Below the pieces are notes generated by a model. It made no database searches and had not been told where the DNA came from. It was given only the letters and a program-made list of their open reading frames with translations. DNA of 64,000 nucleotides. Source: Theodoxus fluviatilis. Its lineage: Eukaryota > Mollusca > Gastropoda > Cycloneritida > Neritidae. Location of the stretch: positions 16,782 to 80,781 of the forward strand of contig JAWQFJ010028385.1 of the NCBI GenBank assembly GCA_034096865.1. The letters are read 5' to 3'. Within the stretch, counting starts at the first letter, position 1. Each line of letters begins with the position of its first letter. Shown one piece after another: positions 32,274-43,984 of the stretch. The position numbers and the translations under genes were made by a program.

Positions 32274-35200
32274 CTGCGCAGGAGGAGCAAGGCAGAGGTT
32301 ATGGGAGGCATTCACTGACAAGACAACACTCACATTTATTAACGCATTATGACCTACAGCGTGTGATGAAAACGGCTTCCTAATACCTGAGGTTTTTTCA
32401 GGTAAAAACACAAAGTTGACAACACTCATTAAACAAGAAGGGCAAAGCCCATACGACTCACATGATTGACCTTGACTTTTACATGACCTTGACCTTCAGG
32501 TGACCTTCAAGGTCAAGGTCAAACAACTAAACCTACCAATGACATCATACACTAAGAAATGCTTTACACATTTTTCTACCAAAATACATGTGACCTTGAC
32601 CCAAGGTCAAGGTCATCCAAGGTCATGCAACACAAAGCTGTTAATTCAAGACATAGGAAGCACAATGGTGCTTATTGGCACTTTCTACCATGAGATATGG
32701 TCACTACCCCATTTTGGTCACATTTCATAAGGGTCAAAGTGACCTTGACCTTGATGATATGTGACCAAATATGTTTCATGATGAAAGTATAACATGTGTA
32801 CTACAATGTTATGAAGTTTGGAACAGTTATCTTCCATAGTTCAGGGGCAAGGTCGCTTCAAAATATGTATACAATCCAACTTTGAAGAGCTCCTGTGACC
32901 TTGACCTTGAAGCAAGGTCAACCAAACTGGTATCGAAAGATAGAGCTTACTTTGCCCTATATACCATATAGGTCAGGTATCCAATCTCAAAGTCAAAAAC
33001 TTCAGAGAAAATTGAGAAAATGTGAAGCAAGGTCAAGTCACTGTGTATGTTTTTTGAGGCCTTGTCATCATACACCATCATGCCACATTTGGTATTGATA
33101 GACTTAATAGTCTCTGAGAAAAATCCAACGTTAAAGTTTTCGGACGCCCGGACGCCCGGACGGACGAAACGGGTGAGTACATAGACTCACTTTTGCTTCG
33201 CATGTGAGTCAAAAATTCATTTCTTCACATTTCTACACTTCCTAGAAACAAGAAGTACACCACTGTCAAATGCAATGCCTGCGTAGCATCCGGTCTGAGA
33301 GGGAGATGTAATGTGCGCGTAGCATCCAGTTATAATGGGTAAAAAAAAAAATTTAAGTTGCATTCCCCAGAAGTAATCATATGCTAGTCATAAGGGCAAT
33401 TCCAGTGGTGTGTGTGTGTGTGTCCAATCTGCCAGTTCTTGCAATAAATCCATTTCCAGAACCAGATACTGCCATGCCCTTTGACCCAGTTTTGATCCCG
33501 ACTCCTGCATGATTACAGCAATCAACTTTTAAAACAAGAAGGGCAAAGCCCATACGACTCACATGCTTGACCTTTATATGACCTTGACCTTCAGGTGACC
33601 TTCAAGGTCAAGGTCAAACAACTAAACCTACCAATGACATCATACACTAAGAAATGCTTTACACATTTTCCCTAATTAATTCAAGACATAGGAAGCACAA
33701 TGGTGCTTATTGGCACTTTCTACCATGAGATATGGTCACTTTTAGTGGTTCACTACCCCATTTTGGTCACATTTCATAAGGGTCAAAGTGACCTTGACCT
33801 TGATGATATGTGACCAAATGTGTCTCATGATGAAAGTATAACATGTGCCCCACATAATTATTAAGTTTGAAACAGTTATCTTCCATAGTTCATGGTCAAG
33901 GTCACTTCAAAATAGGTATACAATCCCACTTTGAAGAGCTCCTGTGACCTTGACCTTGAAGCAAGGTCAACCAAACTGGTATCAAAAGATAGAGATTACT
34001 TTGCCCTATATACCATATATAGGTCAGGTATCCAATCTCAAAAACTTAAGAAAAAATTGAGAAAATGTGAAAAATGACTGGTTTTTAGACAACATTTATG
34101 GCCCCTGCGACCTTGACCTTGAAGCAAGGACAAGTCACTATGTATGTTTTTTGAGGCCTTGTCATCATACACCATCATGCCACATTTGGTATTGATAGAC
34201 TTAATAGTCTCCGAGAAAAATCCAACGTTAAAGTTTTCGGACGCCCGGACGGACGAAACGGGTGAGTACATAGACTCACTTTTGCTTCGCATGTGAGTCA
34301 AAAAGGGGGTGGGGGGGTGGGTGTGTGTGGGGTGTGTGTGTGTGTGTGGGGGGGGGGGGAAGACAAACCCCCCACCCCTCTCGAAGAAGAAAACATGGAA
34401 ACTCCCTTTCGATTGACGAACTTTGCTAGTGTTATTGGCTTGGAGAACATGACTCAGTTTTGCATTTATGTGACTGCATGTCACATTAAGTGCAACAGAG
34501 CATGCGGCTCAAGGATCGGGCTCTACAGCCACAGAGTACGCTGCCTCTCAACCCCGGACTGACCAAACCTGGCGCACACCCCATAGTCTCACGAGACTGA
34601 CGGATGCCAAAACAAAAAAATCGACTGCATGAGAAACAAGGGCGTAAGTATGAAAAACATCTTGTGAGAAAACCCTGCATAGTCAAACAACTAAACCTAG
34701 CAATGACATCATTCACTAAGAAATGCTTTACACATTTTTCCTACCAAAATACATGTGGCCTTGACCCAAGGTCAAGGTCATCCAAGGTCATGCAACACAA
34801 AGCTGTTAATTCAAGACATAGGAAGCACAATGGTGCTTATTGGCACTTTCTACCATGAGATATGGTCACTTTTAGTGGTTCACTACCCCATTTTGGTCAC
34901 ATTTCATAAGGGTCAAAGTGACCTTGACCTTGATGATATGTGACCAAATGTGTCTCATGATGAAAGTATAACATGTGCCCCACATAATTATTAAGTTTGA
35001 AACAGTTATCTTTCATAGTTCAGGGTCAAGGTCACTTCAAAATATGTATACAATCCAACTTTGAAGACCTCCTGTGACCTTGACCTTGAAGCAAGGTCAA
35101 CCAAACTGGTATCAAAAGATAGGGCTTACTTTGCCCTATATACCATATATAGGTGAGGTATCCAATCTAAAACACTTCAGAGAAAATTGAGAAAATGTGA

Positions 35201-38200
35201 AAAATAGCTGTTTTTTAGACAACATTTATGGCCCCTGCGACCTTGACCTTGAAGCAAGGTCAAGTCACTATGTATGTTTTTTGAGGCCTTGTCATCATAC
35301 ACCATCATGCCACATTTGGTATTGATAGACTTAATAGTCTCCGAGAAAAATCCAACGTTAAAGTTTTCGGACGCCCGGACGCCCGGACGGACGAAACGGG
35401 TGAGTACATAGACTCACTTTTGCTTCGCATGTGAGTCAAAAACAGGCACTACTGACTCCTTTATTGCTCCCATGTTACTTTAACCACAACTTTTTTTGGC
35501 GGGGGCTTAGAAATCACAGGTCAGTAGGCATTTACCTGGACAGCCTCCAGATATCGCACAGCCAGGGCATAGTCGTTGACTCTGCGGCAAGCCTTCAATG
35601 CCGCAATGATGACTCGCGGCTCTGGGACCAGATCCATGCCCTGAAAATGCAGACAGCAGTGAGCTTCAGTTTGACCTGGTGACAGTAGGCCATACACTCA
35701 TCTCGAACCTCCATTGATGATTGGCATGAAGAAGTTCATGTATTTACTTGTACTACGTTGTAGTCTGCAGCATTAGAAAACAGCATAAAGTACACGTTCC
35801 CACAAAACTATTGTTTAAGCATTGGCTATTTATCATTATTTTGTGACCATTGAACATGCCAAAGTTCATTTGAGGCAACAATAAACCTTATTCACGGCAG
35901 CCATGTTGGCAACTCCGAATGAGCAGAGCACATCACAACAAATGGCTCCCAGCTAGACACTGATGTGCGCCTATGTACACGAATGATGCAGGGTGTGAAT
36001 TGGACTGTTTTTCATTATTTCATTCTATTCCAAAGGACAAAGGTATGCAAAAATCCTGGATACAGAAAGCTTGTGTCGATGTTGGTCTAAAATTCTAGGC
36101 ATTCCAGCAGGAAGTTGCAACACAGCATACATGTATTCAGTGGTTCACAAATCAGTGGTGATGATAATAATGATGATGATATCTTTATTTTTGTCTTTTT
36201 TTTGGACATTCTCTTGTGACCCCATGACCCCTTTTACTCCTTGGTAGGAGAGGCAATGTGGGTGAAGCACCTTGCCCAAGGATGCAGCTCCACAGGAGTA
36301 ATGCACACCTACAATGTTTTAGTTGTACATTTCATTTAAGATTATATGATTCTATAGAGGACATGTTTTTAATGCGTTAAAAAAATCTGTAAACTTATAA
36401 TCATCAACTCATCATTGCATACATCATTACGTCTGCACTCACACAAATATTACACAAAGACATTGTTCCCGTTGAATGAATAAATGAGTGAATGAATACT
36501 GAATGAATTAATTTATACAGCCTGTCAGCTTTTGCTGACTACTCAAGGCCATTGATTATGATTAAGTTGGTTATTATTCAAGCAAGTCAAGGCATGAGTT
36601 CCCGAGTTATTCACGTCATACTCATAGTCATAGGTAACCCATAGGCATAGGTAACCCATAGGCATAGGTAACCCATAGGCATAGGGATGGATGGATGCAT
36701 GTTGTTTTACGGCCTATCAGCCTTTGAAGGCTATGTAAGGCCACTAAGCACGAAAATCACTGGAACAGTATAGAGTGCAATACAAGTCACAGTGTCTCTA
36801 GTCATTCGCCTCTTACGAATCGCGTAGGGAGGTCTACGCGGTGGGTCAATTCTTACCCCTTACCCACAGGGGGAAACCCATAGGGAGACGCAATTCGTTC
36901 CCATTGAAAACTCATATGAATCCATCTGTAAGGGGATAAATTGCTCACAAAGCAGCAGTTATGTAACCAGGAAAAGACAAACAATATGATACATCGGTTG
37001 TTGCAAAAAAGCCACTGTATAAATACTATCTCAGTAGTCACAGTGACACAGAATGCCTGAAACCGTGTGCTGTGCTGGCCTCACTTTGAAACTAACATGG
37101 CCGCCACATGAATAAGGTCCATGGATTCACGTTCATGAAGCACCCCATAACACATCTATGTGTCATGCAAATAATAATTTCTACCACTCACTCCCTATGG
37201 ATGAAATAATGGGTCGAGTTAGTTTTACAGCCTTTAAGCAAGTGTAGGCTATTTAAGGTCACTGATCATGAAAAATCAAGTGAGTTGTTTGGATTACAAG
37301 CCAGTGAAATCATGTGTCAAAAACAAGGGACTGCCACGGCACTAAAGTAAAAGTCTAAAACACGGTGAGGTTCTGATGGCCGCGTATAATACAAAGCAAA
37401 TACATAACATTGAAAGGTAAAACAGCACAAATTTTTGGCTAAAAAGCCTTCATCAGGCGCACAAATAAAACTTACAGGAGGGCGGACAAAAGTGGAATCT
37501 TTTTTTTATAGGTTCTGATGGCCACGTATAATACAAAGCAAATACAAAGCATTGGAAGGTAAATCCGTAAAACAGCGCAAATTTTGAGCTAAAAAGCCTT
37601 CATCAGGCGCACAAATAAAACTTACAGGAGGGCAGACAAAAGTGGAATGGAGGAGAGTCTGTCAGAGGGCTCAGTATAAATACAAGAAGGGCAAAGCCCA
37701 AACGACTCACATGCTTGACCTTGACCTTTACATGACCTTGACCTTCAGGTGACCTTCAAGGTCAAACAACTAAACCTAGCAATGACATCATATACTAAGA
37801 ACTGCTTTACACATTTTTCCTACCAAAATACATGTGACCACCTTGACCCAAGGTCAAGGTCATCCAGGTCATGCAACACAAAGCCGTTAATTCAAGACAT
37901 AGGAAGCACAATGGTGCTTATTGGCACTTTCTACCATGAGATATAGTCACTTTTAGTGGTTCACCACCCCATTTTGGTCCCATTTCATAAGGCTCAAAGT
38001 GACCTTGACCTTGATGATATGTGACCAAATGTGTCTCATGATGAAAGTATAACATATGTACTACAATCTTATGAAGTTTGGAAGAGTTATCTTCCATAGT
38101 TCAGGGTCAAGGTCACTTCAAAATATATATACAATCCAACTTTAAAGACCTCCTGTGACCTTGACCTTGAAGCAAGGTCAATCAAACTGGTATCAAAAGA

Positions 38201-41200
38201 TAGGGCTTACTTTGCCCTATATACCATATATAGGTCAGGTATCCAATCTCAAAAACTTCAGAGAAAATTGGGAAAATGTGAAAAATTGCAGTTTTTTAAC
38301 AATTACAGCCCCTGCGACCTTGACCTTGAAGCAAGGTCAAGTCACTGTGTATGTTTTTGTACGCCTTGTCATCATACACCATCATGCCAAATTGGGTGTT
38401 GATAGACTTAATAGTCTCCGAGAAAAATCCAATGTTAAAGTTTTTTACGGACGGCAGGACGCTCAGACGCCCAGACGGACGACACGGGTGACCTAGTATG
38501 AAAGTATAACATGTGTACTACAATCTTATGAAGTTTGGAAGAGTTATCTTCCATAGTTCGGGGTCAAGGTCACTTCAAAATATGTATACAATCCAACTTT
38601 AAAGAGCTCCTGTGACCTTGACCTTCAAGCAAGGTCAAGTCACTATGTATGTTTTTGTACGCCTTGTCATCCTACACCATCATGCCAAATTGGGTGTTGA
38701 TAGACTTAATAGTCTCAGAGAAAATCCAACGTTAAAGTTTTTTACAGACGCCTGGACGCCTGGACGGACGAAAAGGGTGATTACATAGACTCACTTTTGC
38801 TTCGCATGTGAGTCAAAAAACATTTCCACTTTGCTGCTGGCATGAGTCCTATCTTTCATTGGGCATGACTTCCTCAATTTTGACCTATAGAGTTCAAACT
38901 TTAATTAAATCAGAAGAAACTACAGATAACAAAAAATACTTTTATCTCCATACGCCCAAAAATAACAAGAAGGGCAAAGCAAATACGACTCACATGCTTG
39001 ACCTTGACCTTTACATGACCTTGACCTTCAGGTGACCTTCAAGGTCAAGGTCAAACAACTACACCTAGTAATGACATACACTAAGAAATGCTTTACAAAT
39101 TTTTCCTACCAAAATACCTGTGGCCTTGACCCAAGGTCAAGGTCATCCAAGGTCATGCAACACAAAGTCAGTTAATTCAAGACATAGGAAGCAAAATGGT
39201 GCTTATTGGCACTTTCTACCATGAGATATGGTCACTTTTAGTGGTTCACTACCCCACTCCTCCTCCTCCTCCTCTACCCCTTGACCTTGATGATATTTGA
39301 CCAAATGTGTCTCATGATGAAAGTATAACATGTGCCCCACATAATTATTAAGTTTGAAACAGTTATCTTCCATAGTTCAGGGTCAAGGTCACTTCAAAAT
39401 ATGTATACAATCCAACTTTGAAGACCTCCTGTGACATTGACCTTGAAGCAAGGTATGCCAAACTGGTATCAAAAGATAGGGCTTACTTTGCCCTATATAC
39501 CATATATAGGTGAGGTATCCAATCTCAAAAACTTCAGAGAAAATTGAGAAAATGTGAAAAATGGCTGTTTTTTAGACAACATTTATGGCCCCTGCGACCT
39601 TGACCTTGAAGCAAGGTTTAAGTCACTATGTGTGTTTTTTGAGGTCTTGTCATCATACACCATCATGCCACATTTGGTATTGATAGACTTAATAGTCTCC
39701 GAGAAAATTCCAACGTTAAAAGTTTTCGGACGCCCGGACGCCCGAAACGGGTGAGTACATAGACTCACTTTTGCTTCGCTTGTGAGTCAAAAATTGAGTT
39801 TGGACTGGTTATGTTGCGGCTGGTCAAGAATAAACCTAAAATCACTGCCACTGGACTGCTTTGGATGAGGAACACAAGACCAATTTTTCATTACAAACCT
39901 GAAGATCGTTCATGGCTTTCCTGATCTCCCAGCCATCAATGTCCTTGCGGCTGAAGTACTTCTCGTATTTGCCATCCACTTCAGCATCAGAGACTTCGTG
40001 GTGCTTGTGGCGCACACATGCACTTGCTGCAACAACAGAGATTGCAAGACTCAGGAATCAAATGTAGACATGGCTTGCAGAAAGAAGTATCATGAATGTT
40101 ATTTAAAAAACAATTGTATTCATGACTCTTAGATGCTGAGCCAATTATGGTTCCAGTTATCAATACTTATAGAAAACTGCTTCCAATATGGGTACAGCTT
40201 CCAATGGTACTATATCTTTTTTATATGAGAGTATACAATTCAGCAGTGAGTTTTTCACTTAAAATGATTGTGATTCAATAGCTCTGTTGAACATAAAGGC
40301 ACATGAGCAAGCTAATAAATCATGAACAAGACTTGTTGTACTACTCTCCCTTCTTCACCAATGTCGCTGTTGCCTCAGATGTTTTGTGACTTCTTTGTGT
40401 AAAAGGTGTCTGATATTTGAAGCAACTTTGACATGTCTGCTGATGCAGGTGTGCCTGTTAGTGATGACCTGGCTCCTTCAGGGGTACTCCCCTCCTTCAG
40501 TTCAGCCTGGTTGAGGCTAGTGCGGTCCTCAAGACCATCCGGAGTATGAACCCTACCTCCCGTGACCTTGACCCAGTTCCCACACCCCTCTTAGTTGAGT
40601 GTTTTGATGAGATCCTACCTGTCCTGACACAGATGATCAATGATTGCTTCCAGACTGGCACCTTCCCTAGTGTTTTCAAGCAGGCTATAGTTAAGCCGCT
40701 CTTGAAAAAGCAGGACCTGGATCCAAACAAACTGAGTAAATTATAGGCCAGTCTCCAATCTTTCTTTTCTGTCAAAATTGTTAGAGAAGTTAGCTTTGCA
40801 GCAGCTGCTGGAGCACATGTCCCAATATGACCTTTTGGCCCGTTTTCAATCCGCGTACCGCGCTCATCATTCCACTGAAACAGCTCTGCTCCGTGTTCTA
40901 AACAATCTTCTCGTTGCTTCTGATGATTCCAAAGTTTCTCTTCTTACTCTGTTAGACTTGAGTGCTGCGTTTGACACAATAGACCATGGAATTCTTCTCA
41001 CCAGTCTTAGAAACATTTTTGGCATTGAGAACTTAGCACTCTCTTTCCTGCATTCATATCTCTCAGAACGTAGACAGACTGTTTCGATCTGGGGTTTTGC
41101 TTCTGATCCTACACCTCTCAAGTATGGAGTCCCTCAGGGTTCTGTTCTGGGTCCTCTGCTGTTTCTACTGTACACCCAACCACTCTCCAATGTAATTGAT

Positions 41201-42281
41201 AGTCACTCAGTCTCTCACAGTGAATTTGCTGATGATACCAAGCTCTACAACTCCTCCCATCCCAGTCAAATCCACTCTCTTCTTTCTACCAGCAAACACT
41301 CTATCTCTGATGTGAAACAGTGGATGACCCGGAACAAGCTCCAACTCAATGACTCAAAAACTGAAGCACTCCTGGAGGGCGGCGAAGGCGAATTGGATCA
41401 GGCCCTCAAACTAACCATTGGTCACAGTGACATTGTCTTCTCTCAGTCTGTTAGAAATTTAGGCGTCATGTTTGACGATGATCTGTCAATGAGAGCTAAT
41501 GTCAACAAAGTCTGTCAGTTAGCATATTATGAGCAGAGGAAAATTAGTACCATTCATCATTATCTTTCTCAGCAGGCCACCAAAACGCTCATCACATCAC
41601 TTGTTCTGTCTGATCTCGACTATGGAAACTCTCTTCTCACTGGCATCCCTGACACTCTGCTTAACAAGCTCCAGAAAGTTCAGAATTGTGCTGCTAGGCT
41701 AGTTTTTCAATGTCCCAAGCGAACCCATGTCTCTCCACTCCTACATACACTTCACTGGCTCCCCATCTCTCAGAGGATAGATTATAAACTTGCTACTTTG
41801 TGCTTCAAGGCCATCAACAACACCGCACCACACGCTCTTACAGAAATTTTTACAGTCTACACGCCCTTCAGATCTCTATGCTCAGCTGCTGACTCTAGAA
41901 TGCTTAAGGTCCCCCGCCGTAACAAGAAAACTCAAGGACAGCGTGCCTTCTCCTATACCTGGAATAGTCTCCCTCTCTCAGTCCGTCATTCTGACACTCT
42001 GCCTCAGTTCAAAAGTGCTCTAAAGACCCACCTCTTCCGATCCGCCTTTCCTGCTGAGCTGCTTCGCCTTACTTGACCTGGCCTGCAAGTGCTGAGTATA
42101 TTGTATAGTTTGTTCTATTGAATCTTAGGGGTTTTTTGGTTGTTTTTTTTTTGTTTATGTGTGTAGTGTGTGAGTTTTTGTAGGAATGTGATGTTGAGCG
42201 GTTGTATGAGTGTTGATTCTTTGGATTGTAAACTCCATGAGCTTGCCTGTCAAGGGAAGGTATGTTCATATGAATAAACTA

Positions 42282-42360
<79 letters not shown>

Positions 42361-43572
42361 AGATGTGAGAAACAAAAGCAGGCCTCTCTAAGGGTGATCA
42401 TACTAACTTTCATTTCATTTTAAAGGCACACTGTAAACTGAGCATACGTAAAAAGATCTTGCAGACAAAAGCACAGGAATGACAAAATACATACACCTCA
42501 TGAGCAGAAAATTCGAAGAGGAGGAGGGGGAGGGGGAGAGGAGGGGGAGAGGAGGGGGAGGGGGAGGGGGAGGGGAGGGGGGGAGGGGAGGGGGGAGGGA
42601 GGGGAGGAGGAGGTGGAGGCCGACGACTCAATACCCATTCAGTACATTTGCACAGCTAATTTCTGCAAAGCATCAAGGTAGAGCTCGTTTTGGATTTTAT
42701 TTTCGATTGGGTAACAGCTAATCACATTCCCACATTGTTTGATCAATTGTGACATCCTCTTAAATCCGACAACAGGATGGGTGAACTTCGAGATCGGTGA
42801 TTCGAAAGTCAGGCACTGAATTTATTAGTAATTTCAGCAACCTTTTCTCATTCCTGCTTCGTTCTTCATTCTACATTTCCTTTACTGCTTCATGGTCTGC
42901 ATAATCCAATTCACCCATTTATTCAATCCTGAGTTTCTAAAGGTGAGCTGTCCTATAACGACAGGCCGACACCAGTGATCGCAGAGGTCATTCATTGTCT
43001 TCTGCATGCTGAGTGTACGTGAAAAAGCAACAGCGCAGCATGCTTTACCTCCCTAACAACCATGAACAGATTTTCGCACACTCTTTTCTACAGCTATTAC
43101 TGTGCGACATAACGTACAAGCGCCGACACCTACTATGAATATGATGCAGGGGGGGGAAAATCTGTGTCGTTCCCTCCTACTGCCGTACTGGTAGTGGTGC
43201 TGCCTACTCACTACTGGGCCTATCACTCTCAGTGGCAAAACTCGTGCTGATAGCAGTCATCAAGGTCATGGAAGGTGTGACATTTTATTACTAAATATTC
43301 CCCATCGCAAAAAAGCTTTACACGTTTCACTGGACGCAAATCACATAAGTTTCTAGACTGACTCTCCAGAGGCAGTGGTAGTCAATGACTCTCTCGAACC
43401 CCCAGTCTCTCAGTTTCACTCCACCGGCATCGAGAATGGTCACGTACACAGTTCGCGACAGTGAAGACCACAAAAAGGTGGACCCCAAAATCTTACCTGA
43501 AACAGGAGTTTGTAAGTTGGTTCGTACAACGGTCCTCAACGACCCAGCGATCCTCTGAACAGAACGAAACAT
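32127..43572 (-). CDS. COX5A: Cytochrome c oxidase subunit 5A, mitochondrial (four exons)
   Basis: A nuclear-encoded subunit of respiratory complex IV on the matrix side of the inner mitochondrial membrane. Exons on the minus strand are 43572-43497, 40026-39899, 35640-35536 and 32273-32127. All have GT..AG borders and phases that join (1, 0, 0), giving 456 nt and 151 residues. Human COX5A has about 150. The first exon is a basic, Ser/Thr-rich presequence ([19 protein letters not shown]). The mature part shows [20 protein letters not shown], then [20 protein letters not shown], then [15 protein letters not shown], each the expected COX5A segment in order. Introns of 3.5, 4.3 and 3.3 kb are full of repeats. 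The gene is head-to-head with JTB. Confidence 0.95.
32435..33210 (-). mobile_element. AGGTCA-rich element, copy C
   Basis: Reverse-orientation copy in COX5A intron 3, from AAGAAGGGCAAAGCCC to CATGTGAGTC. It is slightly shortened in the middle near 33000-33030. Confidence 0.9.
33536..34299 (-). mobile_element. AGGTCA-rich element, copy D
   Basis: Reverse-orientation copy in COX5A intron 3. It lacks the segment around the ACATGTGACC block (deletion near 33675). Confidence 0.9.
34300..34365. repeat. G/GT-rich tract
   Basis: GGGTGGGGGGGTGG and GTGTGTG words followed by about ten G, directly next to copy D. Confidence 0.85.
34682..35437 (-). mobile_element. AGGTCA-rich element, copy E, truncated
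   Basis: Lacks the AAGAAGGGCAAAGCCC terminus and begins inside at GTCAAACAACTAAACC. The other terminus (CATGTGAGTC) is present. Confidence 0.88.
35536..35640 (-). CDS. COX5A: COX5A exon 3
   Basis: A 35-codon exon between TTTTCAG and GTAAATG. It encodes [20 protein letters not shown] and [15 protein letters not shown]. Confidence 0.95.
36631..36680. repeat. 17-bp tandem repeat
   Basis: CATAGGTAACCCATAGG is repeated about three times next to the SINE-like copy. Confidence 0.85.
36683..36890 (+). repeat. SINE-like repeat (GGCCTATCAGCC family), copy 2
   Basis: TTTTACGGCCTATCAGCC, AAGGCCACTAAGCACG and TTCGCCTCTTACGAATCGCG match the other two loci. I see no protein-coding content. Confidence 0.65.
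37368..37650. repeat. Direct duplication of about 140 bp
   Basis: GGTTCTGATGGCC...ATAATACAAAGC...AAAAGCCTTCATCAGGCGCA...GACAAAAGTGGAATC occurs at 37368-37500 and again at 37511-37650 with few changes. Confidence 0.85.
37684..38488 (-). mobile_element. AGGTCA-rich element, copy F
   Basis: Reverse-orientation copy in COX5A intron 2. It lacks the final GACTCACATGC hairpin and runs directly into fragment F2. Confidence 0.88.
38493..38814 (-). mobile_element. AGGTCA-rich element, fragment F2
   Basis: Starts inside the element at GTATGAAAGTATAACATGTG and ends with the normal terminus at 38814. With copy F it forms a partial tandem. Confidence 0.88.
38967..39788 (-). mobile_element. AGGTCA-rich element, copy G
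   Basis: Near full-length reverse copy in COX5A intron 2. A CTCCTCCTCCTCCTC patch at 39257-39272 replaces part of the consensus. Confidence 0.88.
39899..40026 (-). CDS. COX5A: COX5A exon 2
   Basis: Acceptor TTGCAG and donor CAG|GTTTG. It encodes [20 protein letters not shown] then [20 protein letters not shown]. Confidence 0.95.
40465..42076 (+). pseudogene. LINE reverse transcriptase, frameshifted
   Basis: Readable from about 40465 ([15 protein letters not shown]) to 40740, then one frameshift near 40741, then a 432-codon frame. RT blocks in order: [45 protein letters not shown] (motif A), [17 protein letters not shown] (motif B), [10 protein letters not shown] (motif C, catalytic Asp pair), LNDSKTEAL and [11 protein letters not shown]. 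The C-terminal [20 protein letters not shown] is typical of this LINE group. Only one break is seen in the retained part. Confidence 0.9.
42283..42358. repeat. (ATT)n microsatellite, LINE tail
   Basis: About 25 ATT units directly after the LINE 3' UTR. Confidence 0.97.
42512..42620. repeat. G/A-rich (GGGGA)n tract
   Basis: A homopurine stretch of about 110 bp. Frames over it encode only Gly/Glu/Arg or Pro/Ser runs. Confidence 0.95.
42621..43326. other. COX5A intron 1, unannotated part
   Basis: No repeat family or exon recognised between the purine tract and exon 1. Confidence 0.4.
43497..43572 (-). CDS. COX5A: COX5A exon 1 (mitochondrial presequence)
   Basis: ATG at 43572 and donor TCAG|GTAAGA. 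It encodes a basic amphipathic N-terminus typical for mitochondrial import. Confidence 0.92.
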
Positions 43573-43928
43573 CTTGTCAAGTTACGTTCGTAGCTGTGAC
43601 CTCGCCGTCCTTCTGTTGAAAATGGCAGAGGATACCCAGCATGCAATGTGGTAGGGGAGGTAACTCTCCAGCGACGATTGTGTCGTGGGTGACGTTATTG
43701 TGATTCATGTCATGAAAGCATGACTTGTGCCTTTGTAAATGTATTATATTAGTCCTGTGCTTCAACGTAAGTGATGAGGCCTTAATTGAAGCCCTTCTTG
43801 CGTTACTTTGTTGTTGACTGAAGTAGTATGGAGTGACGCTTCGCTCAAGTCAACACGCGGTACTCTGATCGACACAACCTGTGAATAGTGATCCCATCTT
43901 AATTCGTATAGTTTAGGAAGAGTTGAGA
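43573..43928. promoter_or_regulatory. Probable bidirectional promoter between COX5A and JTB
   Basis: Only 356 bp separate the two divergent start codons, so both promoters must lie here or within the 5' UTRs. I do not see a convincing TATA box. Extent is inferred from gene arrangement. Confidence 0.6.
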
Positions 43929-43984
43929 ATGATTGAATTTTGCTCCAAGAAGCGCATGGCTATTGCCATACTCCTGCTCATTTG
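43929..43984 (+). CDS. JTB: JTB exon 1
   Basis: ATG at 43929 with A at -3 and donor TTTG|GTAAGA. It encodes [18 protein letters not shown], the start of the signal segment. A second in-frame Met (MAIAI) is an alternative start. Confidence 0.85.

Larger units (their letters stand above)
40460..42358 (+). mobile_element. 5'-truncated LINE (CR1/L2-like) in COX5A intron 1
   Basis: A non-LTR retrotransposon remnant with reverse-transcriptase coding, a 3' UTR of about 200 bp and an (ATT)n tail at 42283-42358. Tails of this kind are typical for CR1/L2-type LINEs. It is antisense to COX5A. The endonuclease and ORF1 are missing. A related, more decayed 3' end lies at 62467-62975. Confidence 0.85.
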
